Made by a program: the position numbers and the translations under genes. A stretch of 64,000 nt of DNA from Phoebastria nigripes (lineage: Eukaryota; Chordata; Aves; Procellariiformes; Diomedeidae). The stretch spans positions 347,971-411,970 of the forward strand of contig JAYKAV010002585.1 of assembly GCA_035582835.1 (NCBI GenBank), written 5' to 3'. A model generated the notes under the pieces. The model was not told where the DNA came from and made no database searches. It saw only the letters and a list, made by a program, of their open reading frames with translations. Positions within the stretch are counted from its first letter, which is position 1; every line of letters begins with the position of its first letter. Positions 1 through 14,238 of this stretch are shown here, in pieces.

Positions 1-250
1 GCCTTCCCCCCCGCCCCGGCTCACCGGGGGCTGCAGCCGTCGGGGCTCTCCGAGCCGCGGGTGCGGCCAGGGATGGTAGGGGCGCCGGCGGTACCAGCCC
101 TCTGCCCCGCCGCCAACTTCGAGCATTCCTCGCTTCGGGCCTTGGGTCCCTCGGGAACGGGGAGACCGGCGCGCCCCAAGAAAACAAAGCACGTGTTTCG
201 TGTCACTCACGGGGGACGGGTGACCTGGCCTGGGTGGGGTGGCCGGTGAC
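1..250. other. GC- and CpG-rich segment, possible end of GALNT14 exon 1 / CpG island
   Basis: This is a strikingly GC- and CpG-rich stretch at the window edge, unlike the AT-richer DNA that follows from about 650. The + strand is open in frame 1 from base 1, and a possible donor (CGG|GTGCGG) follows base 60, which would leave a phase-0 junction matching the phase at which exon 2 begins at 36862. The 20 residues this would add end in Glu-Pro-Arg, loosely like the end of the stem segment of GALNT14 before its conserved SDxDWDD motif, but the similarity is weak and no transmembrane helix is visible. On the - strand a stronger-looking donor (GTGAGC) starts at base 24, so an antisense exon is an equal alternative. 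The safest reading is a promoter-proximal CpG-rich region of a gene whose first exon lies at or just upstream of the window. Confidence 0.4.
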
Positions 251-3200
251 TCCTTTCCCCCGTGGGTCATGCAGCGTTTCTGAGCCCTCTCCTAAACAAG
301 AAGGACTCGATCCTGTTCCCTGGCCGAAACGAGAGGGGAGCAGTCGGAGAGCGTTAAGGTGGTCTGTGGTTGGGGCGCATCAGCTGGCAGAGCCGCAGGT
401 ACATCAGCCGGGTTAAATCACCGGGGCTTTTAATTACTGGTTTTGTTTGAAGACAGGGCGAGGGTAGGAGCGTTGCCCTGTAAGTCTCAGCCTGGGTGGA
501 AGAAGGGTGCATTTGCAGTTGTGTATTTCTGTGTCATGTCTGAGTCCCCTGAGTGCACTGGAGTGACAGCACGGGAGAGATGCGAAGAGCATCCCACTCG
601 ACACAGGGAGAGACACAGAGGAGGTTCACTGCCCAAACGCTGCATTCAAAATGTTTGAACAAGGTCCCATGTCCTCTCCTGTCTTAATGGCCTAGAGCGG
701 CCTGAGCTTAGCCAAGGGTTAACTTGCCAAAGGATACGGATTAGATGCTTCTCTTAGTTATACTGCTGTAAATCTTGAATAAATTAATTGGGGTTAGAGC
801 CCAGGTCCTGAAAATCTGCTGAGGTTGAGGGTTATCACAGTAGAGGAAGGGTGTGAGCCCTCAGCCCTGTTTTTGCACCAGTGACACCCAACTGAGTGTT
901 TAGCCCATGACCTATGGCAACTATACGTGTTGGCCAGGTCTTCACAGAGTCTCATATACGTGTCACCTCTGCAACTGAATTAACGACCTGATTGGAAAAA
1001 AAAGTCAGAACTCATAAAGCCTGCTTTGATTTTTTTCATCCTGAGGAATTATTGGTTTTCCATGTTTTTTAAATAAAAATGATTGAGGAGGTTTTTTCAG
1101 GCTTTCAGAAATCTTTCTATCCTAGCAGAGGGGAATGAATCTATGCAATTTCAGGCCCTAAAATAAATAATTATATATACATTTATTTATTTATTTAAGC
1201 GGGGGAAGGTAGTAAGTCACTGAAAACAGAGTTAGAAGACAAGCGCTTTCTTAACTGTAACTATGCTTTGGTGTCAATAGGTTTCTATTGGAACTGCGTT
1301 CTTAAAAATTGCAAAATGAGACCTCCCCTGTTTGACATGAGCTCCTATATTCTCTTTGAAATGAACCTTGCTTCTCGCTTGGCATGAGCTGCAGCTGAGT
1401 TGCTGCTTCATTTTGCGGCCCGTTTTGACTCTCCGCTCCCGTTCCAGGCTCCCCCCCACCCTGAGGTGCGGGTTGTTGATGCTGCTAGGGGCCGGGCTGG
1501 GCTCCCACAGCTGGCAAAGCAAACTTCTCCCGTCACGCAGGATCAGGCCCCGAGTTTCAAAGCTGCAACCGCCAAGTTGCCATAACTCCAGCAATTGACT
1601 GCTAAAATTGCCTCTCCTTCATTTCCTCTGAATTTTCCATCAAAACAGTTGCATCCCCTTGAGATCCACAGAGTGCAGATTCTTTTTTTTTTTTTTTTTT
1701 TAATGCATTACATTTTTTGGCTTTGGAAACCGCTTTTGAGCAGTATGAATTATAAGCTGGTTGTGAGCACAGAGACGTGGTGTCACTTCAGTTAACCCCT
1801 CCGAACGGCTGCAGAGCTGACTTGGGTACCAGAGGCAGAGATGCTGTGGTCCGGAGAGGAGCCTGGCGGCGTGTCCTGTTCCCCTGGCCAGTGGGACTGC
1901 CTGCCGATGATGAAAACTTGAGCAGTTAGAGTTGTCCTCCCAAATTCCTCGAGAAACTGGAGGCAGTAGGTTGCTAATGGCAGTGCAAACTTTGTAGCAC
2001 AGCTACAGTGGAGAAATGGAGCAAATCCACATCAAGTTTCCTGGCAGCGTTTTCCAACGTGTTTTTTTTTTTTATCCCTCCTTCCCTTCTGCCTTCTCTC
2101 TCAGTCAAGCTTTATTTCTGCGGCCATATGCACACCATATATCATGCCTCATGTGGATTTAACCTTTAGACNCTTCTAGTTAGGCTCCAGGTGGTGATGC
2201 CTCCTCCTGCCTGCGCCTGTCTCCCGGCAGGGCTCGCGGCACACATCCGATACTGGAAGGCCGCGGTGCCCGAGCTCGCCAGCCAGCCGTGGCGCGTTGG
2301 TGGCTTGCCAAGGGCCAGCGACAGAGCTGCTGCTCGCAGAGCTGCCGCCCTTGGCTGCGCGGAGGGCTTGCCTGTCCATCGCTGTTATTTTGGTCTGCGC
2401 CCCCCCCCTCACCCTTCACCCCAAATCCTGTGCCAGATCCAGCGCTCAGCTTCCCGAAGGAAGGCTTGTGATGTTTTTCCTACAGCCAGAGAACCCTATG
2501 CTGGGGTCGGCAAGGTCTCCGAGGAGCAGGTCCTTGGTGTGAGAGGTCTGCCACGGTCTTTGGGTCCTGCCTACCCGCAAAACACGCTGCTGGCTTGGCC
2601 TCTCGCAGTGCCGGCGGAGGTGGGCGTTCGGGGCAGGTCTGACAGCAGTAACTGAGCTTTCCCGAGCTGCTCGTGCCCAAAGAGGTAGGCGCAGCCATCT
2701 GTTGTAATTAACTTGACTTCACCTCCTCTTACTTTTTTTTTTCTCTCCTGTTTTCCCCTCTAATCCCATCTCTGTGGTTCTCTCACCACTGCCTGGTGGC
2801 GGGTAGGCTCAGAGGGCTCCCCTTCTTGCCAGCCCTTGCTCCCCTCAGTCCCTGTCGCCTCCTTTTCCTCCTCCTCCGCCCTGCCACTTGCAGCCGCTGG
2901 TGGTACGTGCCGGGGCGGCCGGAGCAGGCTGAGGCTGGATTTTAGGGTGTGGGACTCCCTCCCAGCTGTGGGGTGTAGTAACCTTGCAGGGCTGGTAGGG
3001 TGTAGAAGAACATAACTTGCTCCATTTAGGACCGTGAACTTGTTCCCGGGGCAAACTCCCCGGTCCCTCCGGTGCTGTTATTATTGCTGTCGCTTGGCAT
3101 TTGTTTTTTTTTTTTTCTTTTCCAAAGGGCAGATCAAGCCCTGCTAATGCAGTCAGCAAAACTTGCCCTTGCCCTTTCTCTGCCCTTTATAAAGTCCTAT

Positions 3201-6200
3201 AAATTGGCTGAGAAGGGAGCCATAGCGATGTGCCTGCCTCTGCCAGGGTGCATTGCCCATGTGGCCCAGCCGGGTGCCTGGTTAGCAGCCGGGGCTCAGC
3301 CTGCAGGAAAGCTGAGTCTGATGGATGAGGGTGTAAAGACACAGGGCTGCTCGGGGTTATGGATCAGCTGGGACTCATGGATGCCTCCTGCCCTCCGTGC
3401 CTTTTGGTGGAGGGTTTCGAAATACTTTGCAAGCATTAATTAGTTCCAGCCTGTCTCCCTGCCCTGGTAGTTTTCTGGCTGGATAAACTGGGACCCGGAG
3501 AGGTTAATTGAACTTTGTATCCTTCTGGCTCTTGTTGACTCCAGAGGAATTGGAGTTGCTCAACCCTCTTGGAAAATCAGGCTGCTGGTGACCCACCTGA
3601 AGTCACGCAGGGAGCTGGCATTGGGGCTTGGCACGTGCTTGGGTAATCGGGGCTCACGGCCCCGCGCTACCGCCCAGCACCTCCCCTGCCTCCCTCTGAT
3701 CCGGCCCTTTGCTTTGCTTTGGAAAGGGGGTGGGGGGGAACGTATAAATTAATAAATTACATTAAGAAATAATGAGAGGAACTGATACGCAGGATTAATT
3801 ACAAGCAAATTCCCAAATTGATTTGTGAGGAGTAGGTGTAGCTGGCTCCGCAGGGATGTTTCATGAGCGTGCTGGCTCCCCCGGCTCGTGCCGGTGCCTG
3901 CGCCCTGTGCCAGGCTGCAGCCGTGCAGCCCTGGGGGGTGCTAAGGAGGGAGCAGGAGAGGGGTAGGTGACAACCCCTTGGTCGTCTCATCCCCTCCACG
4001 TGGTGAATCCATAGCAGACCAAAGTGGGGAGCTGGCTGTATAGCAGAGCCCTGCTGCAGTGAGGGGCTCGCAGGGGGTCTGGGCTCCGGTGCTCGGGGCC
4101 AGCAGTGCGTGTAGGAGGGGCAGGAAGACTTTGTTGTTGAGTTTGGGGGTTTTATTTCTCTTCATTCCCTCCTGTGTGCCGGCTTGCTCCCTCTGATGAA
4201 TGGCTGAAGCACAGCTGACAGCCTCTGGAGAGAAAGCAGGTCCATTGTGGGCTGGATTGCAGGAGAAAAGCTACGGAGGAGAAGTTCCTCTCATTAAAAA
4301 GAGTGACCTAATGTACTTGATTTGTACTAGTGTTCGCGATGCAACAGCTCCTTTCTGAGTGTGTTCAAATGCAGCTGGGAGATGATGAGAGGCTCAGCAC
4401 CCTCGCTGCCTGCTTGAAGTGCTCCAGGGTGCTCAGCATCCTGCAGGATCGGACCCCGAAGGGACACTTGCCAGCTTTGCGCCTGCGTGCCTCGCACCAG
4501 CCTGCGCTTCCTTCTGCATCATCGCCATCTAGAAAGCCTCAGCACCTGGAGCTCAGCTGACAGTCTCCAGATATTAAATTCCTGTCAGTTTTATAGCAGC
4601 AGAGCCACTTAACAGATTAAAATAACTGTGTATCCTGCAAAAATTCAGATCTTAACAATTAAGGGATTGAAGTGCCAAAGCTGTCAGGAGCAAAAAGGCA
4701 GAGCGTTTAATAGCAGGGATGCTCATGCTGGCTGGGAGCATGGGTAGGTACTGGATGGGAGAGAAGAGGAAACTTCTATCATGCTTTGCTGGTGAAATCC
4801 CACCCTGAAATCTCTAGGAGCAAACCCAGCCTTTCTAGGATGTCTAAAGCTTCAGTGGTGCAGGAGATGGGGTAGAATCCAGTTGCTGTCTCCTGCTGGT
4901 GTATTTAGCGATGGATGTGGAAATATAAAACAGAAAGCCATGCCCAAGCTGTCCTCGTCTGTGGAACCAGACAGGGCAGGTCTGGTGCATCAACAGGTGT
5001 CGTTTCTCAGGCGCTTGCCTTCCTTCTGGTGGGCTTGGGAAAGCGGTTTTCTCAGCACGGCCGCCTCCTTGTACCTCCTTGTACAAAGGCCTGCGTCCTC
5101 GTGGAGCGGGAGCGAGGTGAGAAGTCCTGCCAAAGTCAGCACCCAGTCACCTCAGCTACTAAACCAGCCACGGACAAACAGCCTGGCTTGTATGTCTCGT
5201 CTAATTAATCTACTGACTACGCATCAACGTGCTCTCCGAGATACCTGTGAAACACTAAGCAGTCAATGAAAACCCTGTTAATTTTTCAGCGGTAATTGCA
5301 ATGAATGAATTTTACTCCCATTACATTCTGGTAGAGCTCCGTGTTGCAGCTGTGACTGATGGGGGCATAAATATTGATTGAACAAGACCTGTTTACTTTG
5401 CAAAATGGCGAGCATCAGGATGTCCAGGTGCCTTTCCTAGCTTGGTGCTTTTAAAAAAATATCAGGGAAGGAGGGAGGGGATGCAAGGATTACGCTTCTT
5501 TGCTAGTAAGTTGCTAAATAAGTTTCTATGCAGCTGATATGTGTCTTGTTGACACAAGGTGTTGAGTACCAGAAGAAGAAAAATACTTTTTATCCTGCTC
5601 TGGAAGGGTAGAAAGAGCTGGAAAAGTCCTGCTGCTGTGCTCAGAAGGGGTGTCTGCGGTGGTGATGCTTCCGGGGTGAGCTGGGCTCAGGAGCATCACG
5701 GTCTCTCTTGTAATCCACTTCTCCTGGCAAAATCCCTGCGGAGCACCCTGCACGCTGCTAGCGGGATTGCTCCGGGCTGCAGCGTCCCTCGCCGGCTGGC
5801 GTGGCATCGTGTGACGTGCTGGCGTCCCCTTGGTAGGTGACAGGGAAGGGCCCAAGCCCTCGCCCCTGCAGCTGGGTTTTTAGGAGGGCTCAGCTCTGGC
5901 TCGTGGCCCTGAGCCCTTGATGACCCTTAGGAGTGGGCTTGACAAAAGCAAGTCCTGCTTTTGAGCAGGGAGGTCTGCAAAATCAGCTCTGTGTCTGGAT
6001 GCCGAGGCGTCGTAGACACAGCACGTATGTTGTGAAGTGTCTCCACGCCTGAGGAAGATGCTGACTATCAGGGAAGGTGTTTTTTCCTATTTATCCTTTT
6101 GCCACCCTAGATATGTATAGAGGTAGATTATTTACTCAAAACCCCAGGCTGTTGTCTCCTCGCTCTTCCTTTCCGTAGGAGAACATCATCCCAATTTATT

Positions 6201-9200
6201 TTGATGTGCTTGTGGCCCAGGGCCTGTCTTGGCTGGGTTTGCTTCCTCTTGCTCTGCCGAGACGTCTCTTGACTCTGGCTCTGCAGCGTGATCCGTGCCT
6301 CCCCGCGGGCAGGGGGACTTGGCACACGGGATGGCTGCAGGGTGAGGGCTATAAACGGCTGGGGAAGGCAGGTCTGTGGAACATTTTATGGGACTAGAGT
6401 TTTTCTTTCCCTCCCGAAGCTGAGAGGTTGGTTTTAGGCATGGAGACCAGGGCAGAGCACGCAGGGCATGCTCTGCCGAGCTGCTGTGGTTTAGCAGGCA
6501 CGGGCTGGGCGAGCACAGACGCCGGAAGGGCAGCGCTGGGAGCAGCAGCCTTGCAAATAGCACCATCTTATAAGCTTGTATAAATGCGGGTGTAGCATTA
6601 TTGTCCCAGGCTGGTGAATCCCCGGGTAGCTGAATACAGGGTTTGAGCAGAGGTGTTGTGAGCCGAGTGTTTTTCTTGGATCCATGGATGTGCACGTCCA
6701 GTGCGCGCAGCCCATGGGATGCCAGTTTGGTACTTCTGGGTGCTCTAGTCTCTTTGCTGGTGGAAAAAGCAAGCTTGGGAGAAGCCGTGGAAAAGCAAAA
6801 GCAACCTACTGCAGCTGGGAGAGAGAAACACAGTTAAAACCCTTCCCTTCCGTGAGGGCAGCCCAGCATTTGGTGCAATAAAACCAATTACGGGGAATGT
6901 ATCTGCGGAGAAAGCAAAAGTAGGATCTGTTTAAGAAAGACGTTTGCGTGAAGGGGTAATTATGTGTAGCCTAATGACAAAGGGTGCAGCGGATTGACTA
7001 TTAATTGGAGTAGCGCAAGCGGGAGGTTGCTGGTGTTAGCTGTGTGTTTCTTGCTGGCTTCCTCCTGTTTAAAGAAGGAAGGGGTGAGGAGCAGATGATG
7101 GTGGGGGGGGGTTTGCTCTCAATCCACTTTCCCGTGCAATGAAAAAGCCATTTTCCCCCCCTTTCTCTCACAGCGAAATGTTCAGATTTTGCCAGCGACA
7201 CTTAGCACAGTTGCTTACTAAGCTGCAATTAAATTGATTTCCCACCCTCTTTCCCCTTTTTGGTTCCAAAATCTCAGCAGGAGTCAGCGTTATGGGAAGA
7301 ATGAGCCAAGGAGGAGATCTTGGGCCCCATCTTCTGCTCGTCTAAATCAGTATTGCTCCACTCTTCCTATGTATTTCCATAGGAGCAGGGGAAGGTGGGC
7401 TGCCTAGATATAGGTTCTACTGTATAGCTGCTGCTCTGGTGGGGAGGGCAGCCCTAGTTCGGGCTGGATCAGTCTATAGGGTACCCCGGGAAGCCGCCCG
7501 CTGTGGGATGGGTGTTGGGTGTCCTGGGGGGGCTGGGGCTCTGGGTGCCCGTGGCACGGGGGTGCTGGGAGGAGGATTTCTCATTGTTAACACATGCCTT
7601 CGGAAAATGATCAGTGATGACAGGTTCAGCAGGAGTTCACCACTTTGTTTATGGAGGCGGCATTAATAGTTTGCCTTCAATCGCTGTTTGGAAGCTCCTT
7701 CTGAGCCTTAATTAACCCTTACTGCAGCCCTGAGGGAGCAGGAGAGCTGCGGTGGTCCTTCGCACGTCACGGAGAAGCGTTTCGGGAAAGGACAATGTGC
7801 CGGTTTCACTTCTCCATGGGGGGGATGTGCTGGCTTGGGGACTGTCCTCAGCCAGATGGGACATGGAGACATTGGTGGTGGCACCCACGGGGCTGGGGGG
7901 GCCTCGTGTCCCCCACCAAACCCTGCTTTGCCGCACATAGGCAGAAATTAGTGATGATTTACCGCAAAGCAGCTCGAGCTCCGGCTTTGTGATATTATTT
8001 GGAGGAGCAAGTGAGCTAATGATTGCATCTTGTCTCGGAAAGGACCGCAGGAAGTGCGGTGCCAGAAAGAGAATTGATTCAGAAGCAAAACAGCTTAATT
8101 TTCGGATCAGACTGAAAGACAAGGGAAAGATAGATTATTATTTTTTTTTTTTTTTATTTTATATTTTTTCCCCTTGGTCTCAAGTGCGACTGAGGGTTTT
8201 AGCCTTTCCCCCTTGTTGGTTTTCTAGTGGAAATGCCAACAATAAACCTGACTGGAAAGTGATACCAGGAGAACAGGGCTCGTGTGGTGCAAAAACAAAC
8301 GAGCTCTGAAATCACCTTCTATTGTCTAAATATGGTTCGCAGAGCCAAGGAAATTGAGACGGATTATTCTTTCTTTTTTTTTTTGAAGGCACTGAAGGAG
8401 TAAGTCCAAAGGATGTAATTTGGCCCAAGCAAGGAGAGCGAGGCTGCTTTGTCCTGGCTTTCTAAATAGCTTTGCCTGCATTTAGACACACACCATTGCC
8501 TCCTCAAGGACCACTGTCGGTATCTGCCGGTTACAAACACACCTCATAACACATTTATGGGGGCATGCGGCTCGCAAATAAGACACGAGTATGTTCAGTG
8601 GCGTGGGCCTCGGTTGCAGCCCCCCCGAGCTGGGGAGAGTTCGTGCGCGTCTTTTATTTCTTGTGCGTTGAATTTTTAGTTGCTTGTCGTTAGGTGAGAC
8701 GGAGAAAAGATGGGAGGGAGGAGTTACAGGTGACAGCAGGCTCCTTTTCAATGGCTTAGGTCAGTTCTTTTTATTAAACATTGATTTTTTTTAATTTTTT
8801 TTTTTTAAAAAGAGTTTTTTTCCTCTGAGTCAGGGTAATCTGCTCTACCCGATGGGTTGATCTGGGGTCCTTCAGGATGGAATAATGTCCTCTAATATCC
8901 TTTGGGATCTGCCTCGGGGGATGTTTGGGATGCAGCCCCTTTGCAGTTTGACCTCGCCCAGCCAAAATGCGAAACTCGGGGTCTGGTTGGGGAAGGCGGG
9001 TGGTTTCTCCAGCGGGGTGGGCAGCAGGAAGACGCAGGGGGGCTGCTGGAGCTGGTGTTTGGGAGCCGAGCTGGGAGGGAAGCTGTCGTGTCGCACGGTC
9101 CTGCCTTTCGCCAAGAGCGGAGCTGGACGGGGAGGGAGCAGGGAAGAGCCATGGTGTTTATAATGCCCGTTGCATTTTCCCGGCACGATAATACGATGTA

Positions 9201-12200
9201 ATTTGGAGAGAGAGAGACTCAAACATGCATTAACCAGCCATCTGCTCCTGCGACTGTGATCAAAACGGATGAATATCCGTATAATGCTCAGAGTTAAACT
9301 GTGTTCGGCGTGTAGGCTGCATATGGCGTGCTCCTCATGGTATTGCAAAACGCTTCGTGAAGCGCCCTCCCATCCTGCCTTCCCATCCCACAGGAAGATC
9401 TCTGGTTTAGGTCTCTTAAAAAAAGAAAGAATCAACCACCATGCAGCCCTTGGGGATGGGTGCTCAGCCCGGCGGTCCTGTCTGCTGGCCGTGGCACGTG
9501 GAGGAGCCGATTTTGGGGTGGAGGAGATGACAGGTGTTGCCTGGGGCTGGCCAGCACCAGCTCTCCCTGCCCTGCTGCCATGGCATGGAGCAAGGGAGGG
9601 ATGGATGGACAGACAGCTTGCTGCAGCGGAGGGATGGCACATGTCTTGGGAAGGCATTAGCAGTGATTCTGCTGTGGGGTTGAAATTCTGGGAAGCGAGA
9701 AGGAAAATAATTTTGCTTTTTTCTTAAGTTTTGACGTTTTTTACCATATAATTAACTACACACAAAAATACTGTTCCGGGTGTTCGAAGACCAGGACTGA
9801 GATTTTAAAGTGGAGCGTGCTGCCATACCCATCACCACTTTAATTTAGCCCCTTGAAATGGGTGCAGTTTGAATCCTCCCCGATGCAATGATGTACAAGA
9901 GTACCCACGCAGCGTGGTGGACGGCCTCTGCTCCCTTTTCAAGCAACTATTTTGTTTTATTGCTTACTGCTCCCTGCTGACCCCGGAGCCCATAGATGGA
10001 GGACAACGTTATGCACTTCCACGCAGACTTTTCTGTCGTGCTCGATGCTTGTGCAGCCAAGGGCTTCACAAGCGCTAATAGTTGTATTTGCACAGCTCCT
10101 GGATAAATAAGGATGTACGTCCCCCTTGCAGAGGTGATGTGTGAAGGGTTTGGTCAGTGCTAGAAATGGTGAGAAGATCAAGCCTGCAAACAGCCTGAAA
10201 TCTGCTGAGACTTCAGCTGCTGCGGTCTTAGGAAGCGTCAGGTATTTGAGCAAAATTAGGTTTTGCAAAGGCTTCTCACTTTGCCTGGTTTGGTGGCATT
10301 CTCGGGGGAAAAGTGAAATATCTGAGCCCATGAGAGAGGCTGTCATCTGCCTGATTTGAAGTCCCAGCACCAGAGCTTGGAGAAGGAAGGACGTCTCAAA
10401 ACAGAGGTCACCAGGACATTTTCGAGTGAAATAGCTGAAATTTGAAATTAGACTTGCAAGTGGCAAAAAAGAGAATCGGATAATGAGAAAAGCGTTATGT
10501 TGGCTGGTGACATGGCCTGCATTACTGTGCACAGATACGGATGCGTCTCAATAGGGACCTCCTGGATGCACCCACGCACTCAGGAAACACGACGTTTCCA
10601 AAATCAAACATAAAACACAAACGCAATCTACCTTGCAAGGTGAGAGTGAGCTCCAGCAGGCATCTGAATGCCAGGGAAGGTCATTCAGATGTTGTTCTTC
10701 ACCTGAGGCACTGTGGGGCTCGGGGAGGTGAGGACACCTTCCCTTCTGGAGGCAANGTCAGCGAAGGAAAGTCAGCTCCAATTTGGCCTTTGCAAGCAGA
10801 AGCTCCGCTAATGTGCATGGAGCAGGAGGAAAACGCATCGGCACTCGAGGGCACCGGCTGCTGGGAGGTGAAGTGCGGTCGACCTTCCCCAACAGGCACA
10901 AGGGGTGTTCTGTAGAACAGGATTTCTTTGCTCTCGGTGCTTTATTGCATCCTTCGGAGATCAGGTCCCGCTACCAGCATCGTGGCCAAATCCTGACTCT
11001 GTAAATGAAATGCAGCCTAGAATTGAAGAAGATCTCTGCTATTTTACCAAACCCTTGCACGTCTGCTGTTTAACCAGAGGGTTGTACTTAGACCACAGTT
11101 GTAGCACTGAGGCAGAAGCTGGTATAAAGGCACTTGCCGTAGCTGGAGCAGCACAGGCAGCTCCAGCACAGGGGTTTGCCCATGCGATAGCTGGAAATGA
11201 GCTCATTAAATAAAGTGTAATTTGCACCTTTTAATCTCAGTGATGCCTGCGTGCAGGCACCCGTATTTGGGATAAAAGCTTATTCTGCTTCGATTAATTT
11301 TATATCAGTATAAGCTGAATAATTAAAGGTGTGAATGAAAGGCCAGGTAGTTATTTCCCTTCCCTCTGGTGCGCAGGCTGCGCTGAGATAGCCGGGGAGG
11401 TGGGAGCACCCGGCAATGCGGGTGTTAGTCCAGCCAAAACGTGCCTGCACCATCTCACAGCCAAACAACTCGGAGTTTCTATATGTAAATATCAACTGGG
11501 ATCAACTGATTTTTGATGCAGATCTCCTGGTATTAGCACCAGTTTGGGCATTAGCACCAGCTGTGCGTATGGCCATGGGTGAGCCAGCATCTCTCTTTCT
11601 GAATGCAGACTTGGGTCTCAAGATGTTCTCCCCATCTTCAGGCAGAACTAGCAGCCATTACTGTATCTGAAAGATAAAGCAGATGAGTTCCCACGTTTTT
11701 TCCTTATTTCCAGAAACTGTGTTTCAAGTCCGTAGGCCAGGAGTGGCTGTACTTCACAGGCATTTCGTTACAGTAGGCTGCAATAGATAACTGGCCACTT
11801 TGGCATCGAAATCACAGGAAATTTTTTCTGAATGATATTAATCCAATAAAAAAGTAAAAGTTTTTGAAGTGTAAAAGCTGGGGATCTTTTTCCTTTGAGA
11901 ACGGACTAATGCTCGACCTGGAAAGTGTGATACGTCTCTATTTCTGAGGTGCAGCTAAATCCATGCCGTGCTCAAGATTTCTTTTCCTCCCCCAGTAATC
12001 CTTTCCCAGTGCATCAAACACAGGTACAGGAGATTAATTTGCAGAAGGTCTTAATGTTTGCTCCATGTTACAGGGACCCAAATTCCGCACGGGGCCAGCT
12101 TTGACTGAAGGAGGCTTTAAAGCCACCCAGTTCATCCCAACACGTGCTTAAGGGCTTTTGCTGCNTGGGATTCGGTTTCGAGAGAACGAACTGGGAAGCC

Positions 12201-14238
12201 AACGCTTGCTTTTCTGTAAGCGGGGCTGATTTCAGATGCCGTAAGGAGCACGGCGAAGTTTGATAACCCGGCAGCGTGGTTTAGTGCCTTCGCTTGTGCT
12301 GCCTGGCTGCGCTCTTGCAAGGAGCCACAGCGTGATTACAAGGGCTGTTAAATGCCCTTAATATTCATGCTGTTAGAGAGAGCGTTACTCCTGCGGGCTC
12401 TGCTGTTTGCTGCTGTTTGCAATAGTATTGCACTGATTATTAAATCACCGATGCTGCCTTGAATAGCATGTGAAGCCCCTCCAGCCAGGAGATTCAAAGG
12501 CAGAGTTAAATCTCTCCCATTTGCCCACCTCCTTTTTTCTCCGTCTCTTAAGTGATGGCGTTGTTTAAGCAAGCAAAACACAGAGGGAACGGTTCAGAGC
12601 CATGAAATGAGACGGGAAACGAGCCCTCATGGAGAGGTTAAGAGAACAGGGCACGGGCGCTGCGAGGGAAATGAGCTGGGGGTCAGGGGGACACATGCAC
12701 GATGCAGCACTGCTGTACATGCCGCTTCTCCTCCTCCTCTTTTCAGACGTGGATGGGAAAAGCAGCAAACTGAGTAAGAGACAGAGAGAGAAAGAGATAT
12801 GCACACACATGTGAGTATATACTGATATATACTTGGTAGTGCAGCAAATGGGGGAGTGGCACAGGANGCTACGGTGGTGGCGCAGGGAGGGTTTTGGAGC
12901 TGAAGCCAGCAGCTACTTATCNTGAAAAGGCCCTGATCCATCCCAAGCTCTCTGGATGCTGGGGGGAAGCTGCTCCCTGTTGGTTTTTCCTCTGGGGGTT
13001 GGTTGGTATCGGGTATGGGGAGCGTCTGTTCCTGCCATGCCTGTACTGTTGTCCCAGCTCCNGGGTTTCCTTGGCTCGTGCCGGGATGCAGCCATTTCCC
13101 CATCAAAGCCTCATCCCTCGCACGCAGCCTCAGCCGCTGCAGAGGGGGCTTCAGCCTGCCAGGTATTTTAGGGAAAAGAGCCAAAAGCAGTTTCTTGGTA
13201 CCCTGCTGCAGTCTTTGGGCTGCTCCTCTCAGTCCCCTGAGGCCGTGTCCTCTCTCCCCTGCCCGCTTCCCCGCTTAACCACAGGTATCGCACGTGGGTC
13301 TCGGAGGTGTCCTGGTGCTTCCCATTCGGCCCCAAAATGTGCTGCATCCATCCGGCCGTATAGACTCGGATTTAGCTTGTGGGGCTGGGGGCTTTGAAAG
13401 GCCCGTGGGTGTCTGGGAGAGGGGTGCTGAGCCGAATGTCCTTGTCCGTGGGGAAATGCTGGGGGCTTTTCGGAGGCTGGTTCCCAGAGGTGGCCGCAGT
13501 GGCCTCAGCAGCCCCTCTTTTCTGCGCCGGTATTGCCAGGGAGAAGGTTGACATCTCCACAAATGACTCGTTTACCTGGCTTGCTTTCATGGGGTCTCGG
13601 TGAGAAGAGTCCTGACAGGGTGGCCATTAACGAACCTGTCGGTTAATCGCTCCCCCGTCGGTTTCGGTTAGAGAGAGCAGCGCGGCGGGGACGCCTGGCT
13701 GGGTGCCGGCAGGAGGCGAGGCTTTGCTCAGGGTTCGCCGAGCCTCCATTGATTTTTTTGAGCTTGTCATGCTGTTCATTAGGAGAGGGAGAGCAAACGA
13801 GGTGCTTAGCAGAAATGCTCCGAGTCGATCCTGATGGAGCAGGTTTCTTTGCTGCCTGGTTAGGGGGCAAAAAAAAATCATCTCGCTCAAATCTCCTCTG
13901 CTCCTAGAGTGCTCAGCCTCAAACCTCCCATCTTCCNGGGATGCCTGGCAGGACACCTGTCCGTCTGTCCCGGCATTGCCGCGTCCTCCCAGATTTGCCA
14001 CAATGAGAGTGAAGAAAATCGTGCTGTTGGTGCTCTTGGTTCATGGGATGGTTTTGTGCCCTGTCCCTCCCCCTTGTCCTGCCAGGCTCCCGTGACCAGG
14101 TCCCCGTTGCGTGTTGGGCTTGGTGCATCCCTTTTTCACACAGCTCATGCCGGAGCTGCACTGATGGAGGCAGTAAATCAGCTTGCCGGATCGGAAGAGC
14201 TAAACGATGGCTGTAAGTTGAAATGAGGGGGAGCAGAG
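251..14238. other. GALNT14 intron 1, proximal part, no gene seen
   Basis: No coding exon, RNA gene or full transposon is recognised here. The DNA alternates between GC-rich blocks (about 2190-2660, 3640-3700, 7440-7600, 8880-9170, 12940-13560) and AT-rich blocks (about 960-1200, 3740-3830, 6940-7010, 8100-8180). It contains poly-T tracts at 1683-1701, 8141-8155 and 8790-8818, a (TTTA)n stretch near 1173-1197, and a G-run cluster at 7504-7575. Several long open frames exist on both strands, but their composition is Pro/Ser/Arg/Gly-rich with no recognisable domain, as expected by chance in stop-poor GC-rich DNA. Isolated Ns occur at 2172, 10756, 12165, 12867, 12922, 13062 and 13937. Confidence 0.7.
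7504..7575 (+). other. G-rich tract, G-quadruplex candidate
   Basis: Six or more runs of three or more G occur within about 70 bases on the + strand, including a run of seven, separated by loops of a few bases. This fits the usual sequence pattern for a potential intramolecular G-quadruplex. Function is not implied. Confidence 0.35.

Noticed and set aside
2191..2655. 154-codon open frame in a CpG-rich patch, possible exon
   Set aside because: No recognisable protein, several overlapping frames are open on both strands, and no paired splice sites convinced me.
8872..9657. 261-codon open frame on the - strand
   Set aside because: It is the longest gap-free open frame, but the product is Pro/Ser/Arg-rich with no recognisable domain, lies in stop-poor GC-rich intron, and overlaps equally open frames on the other strand.
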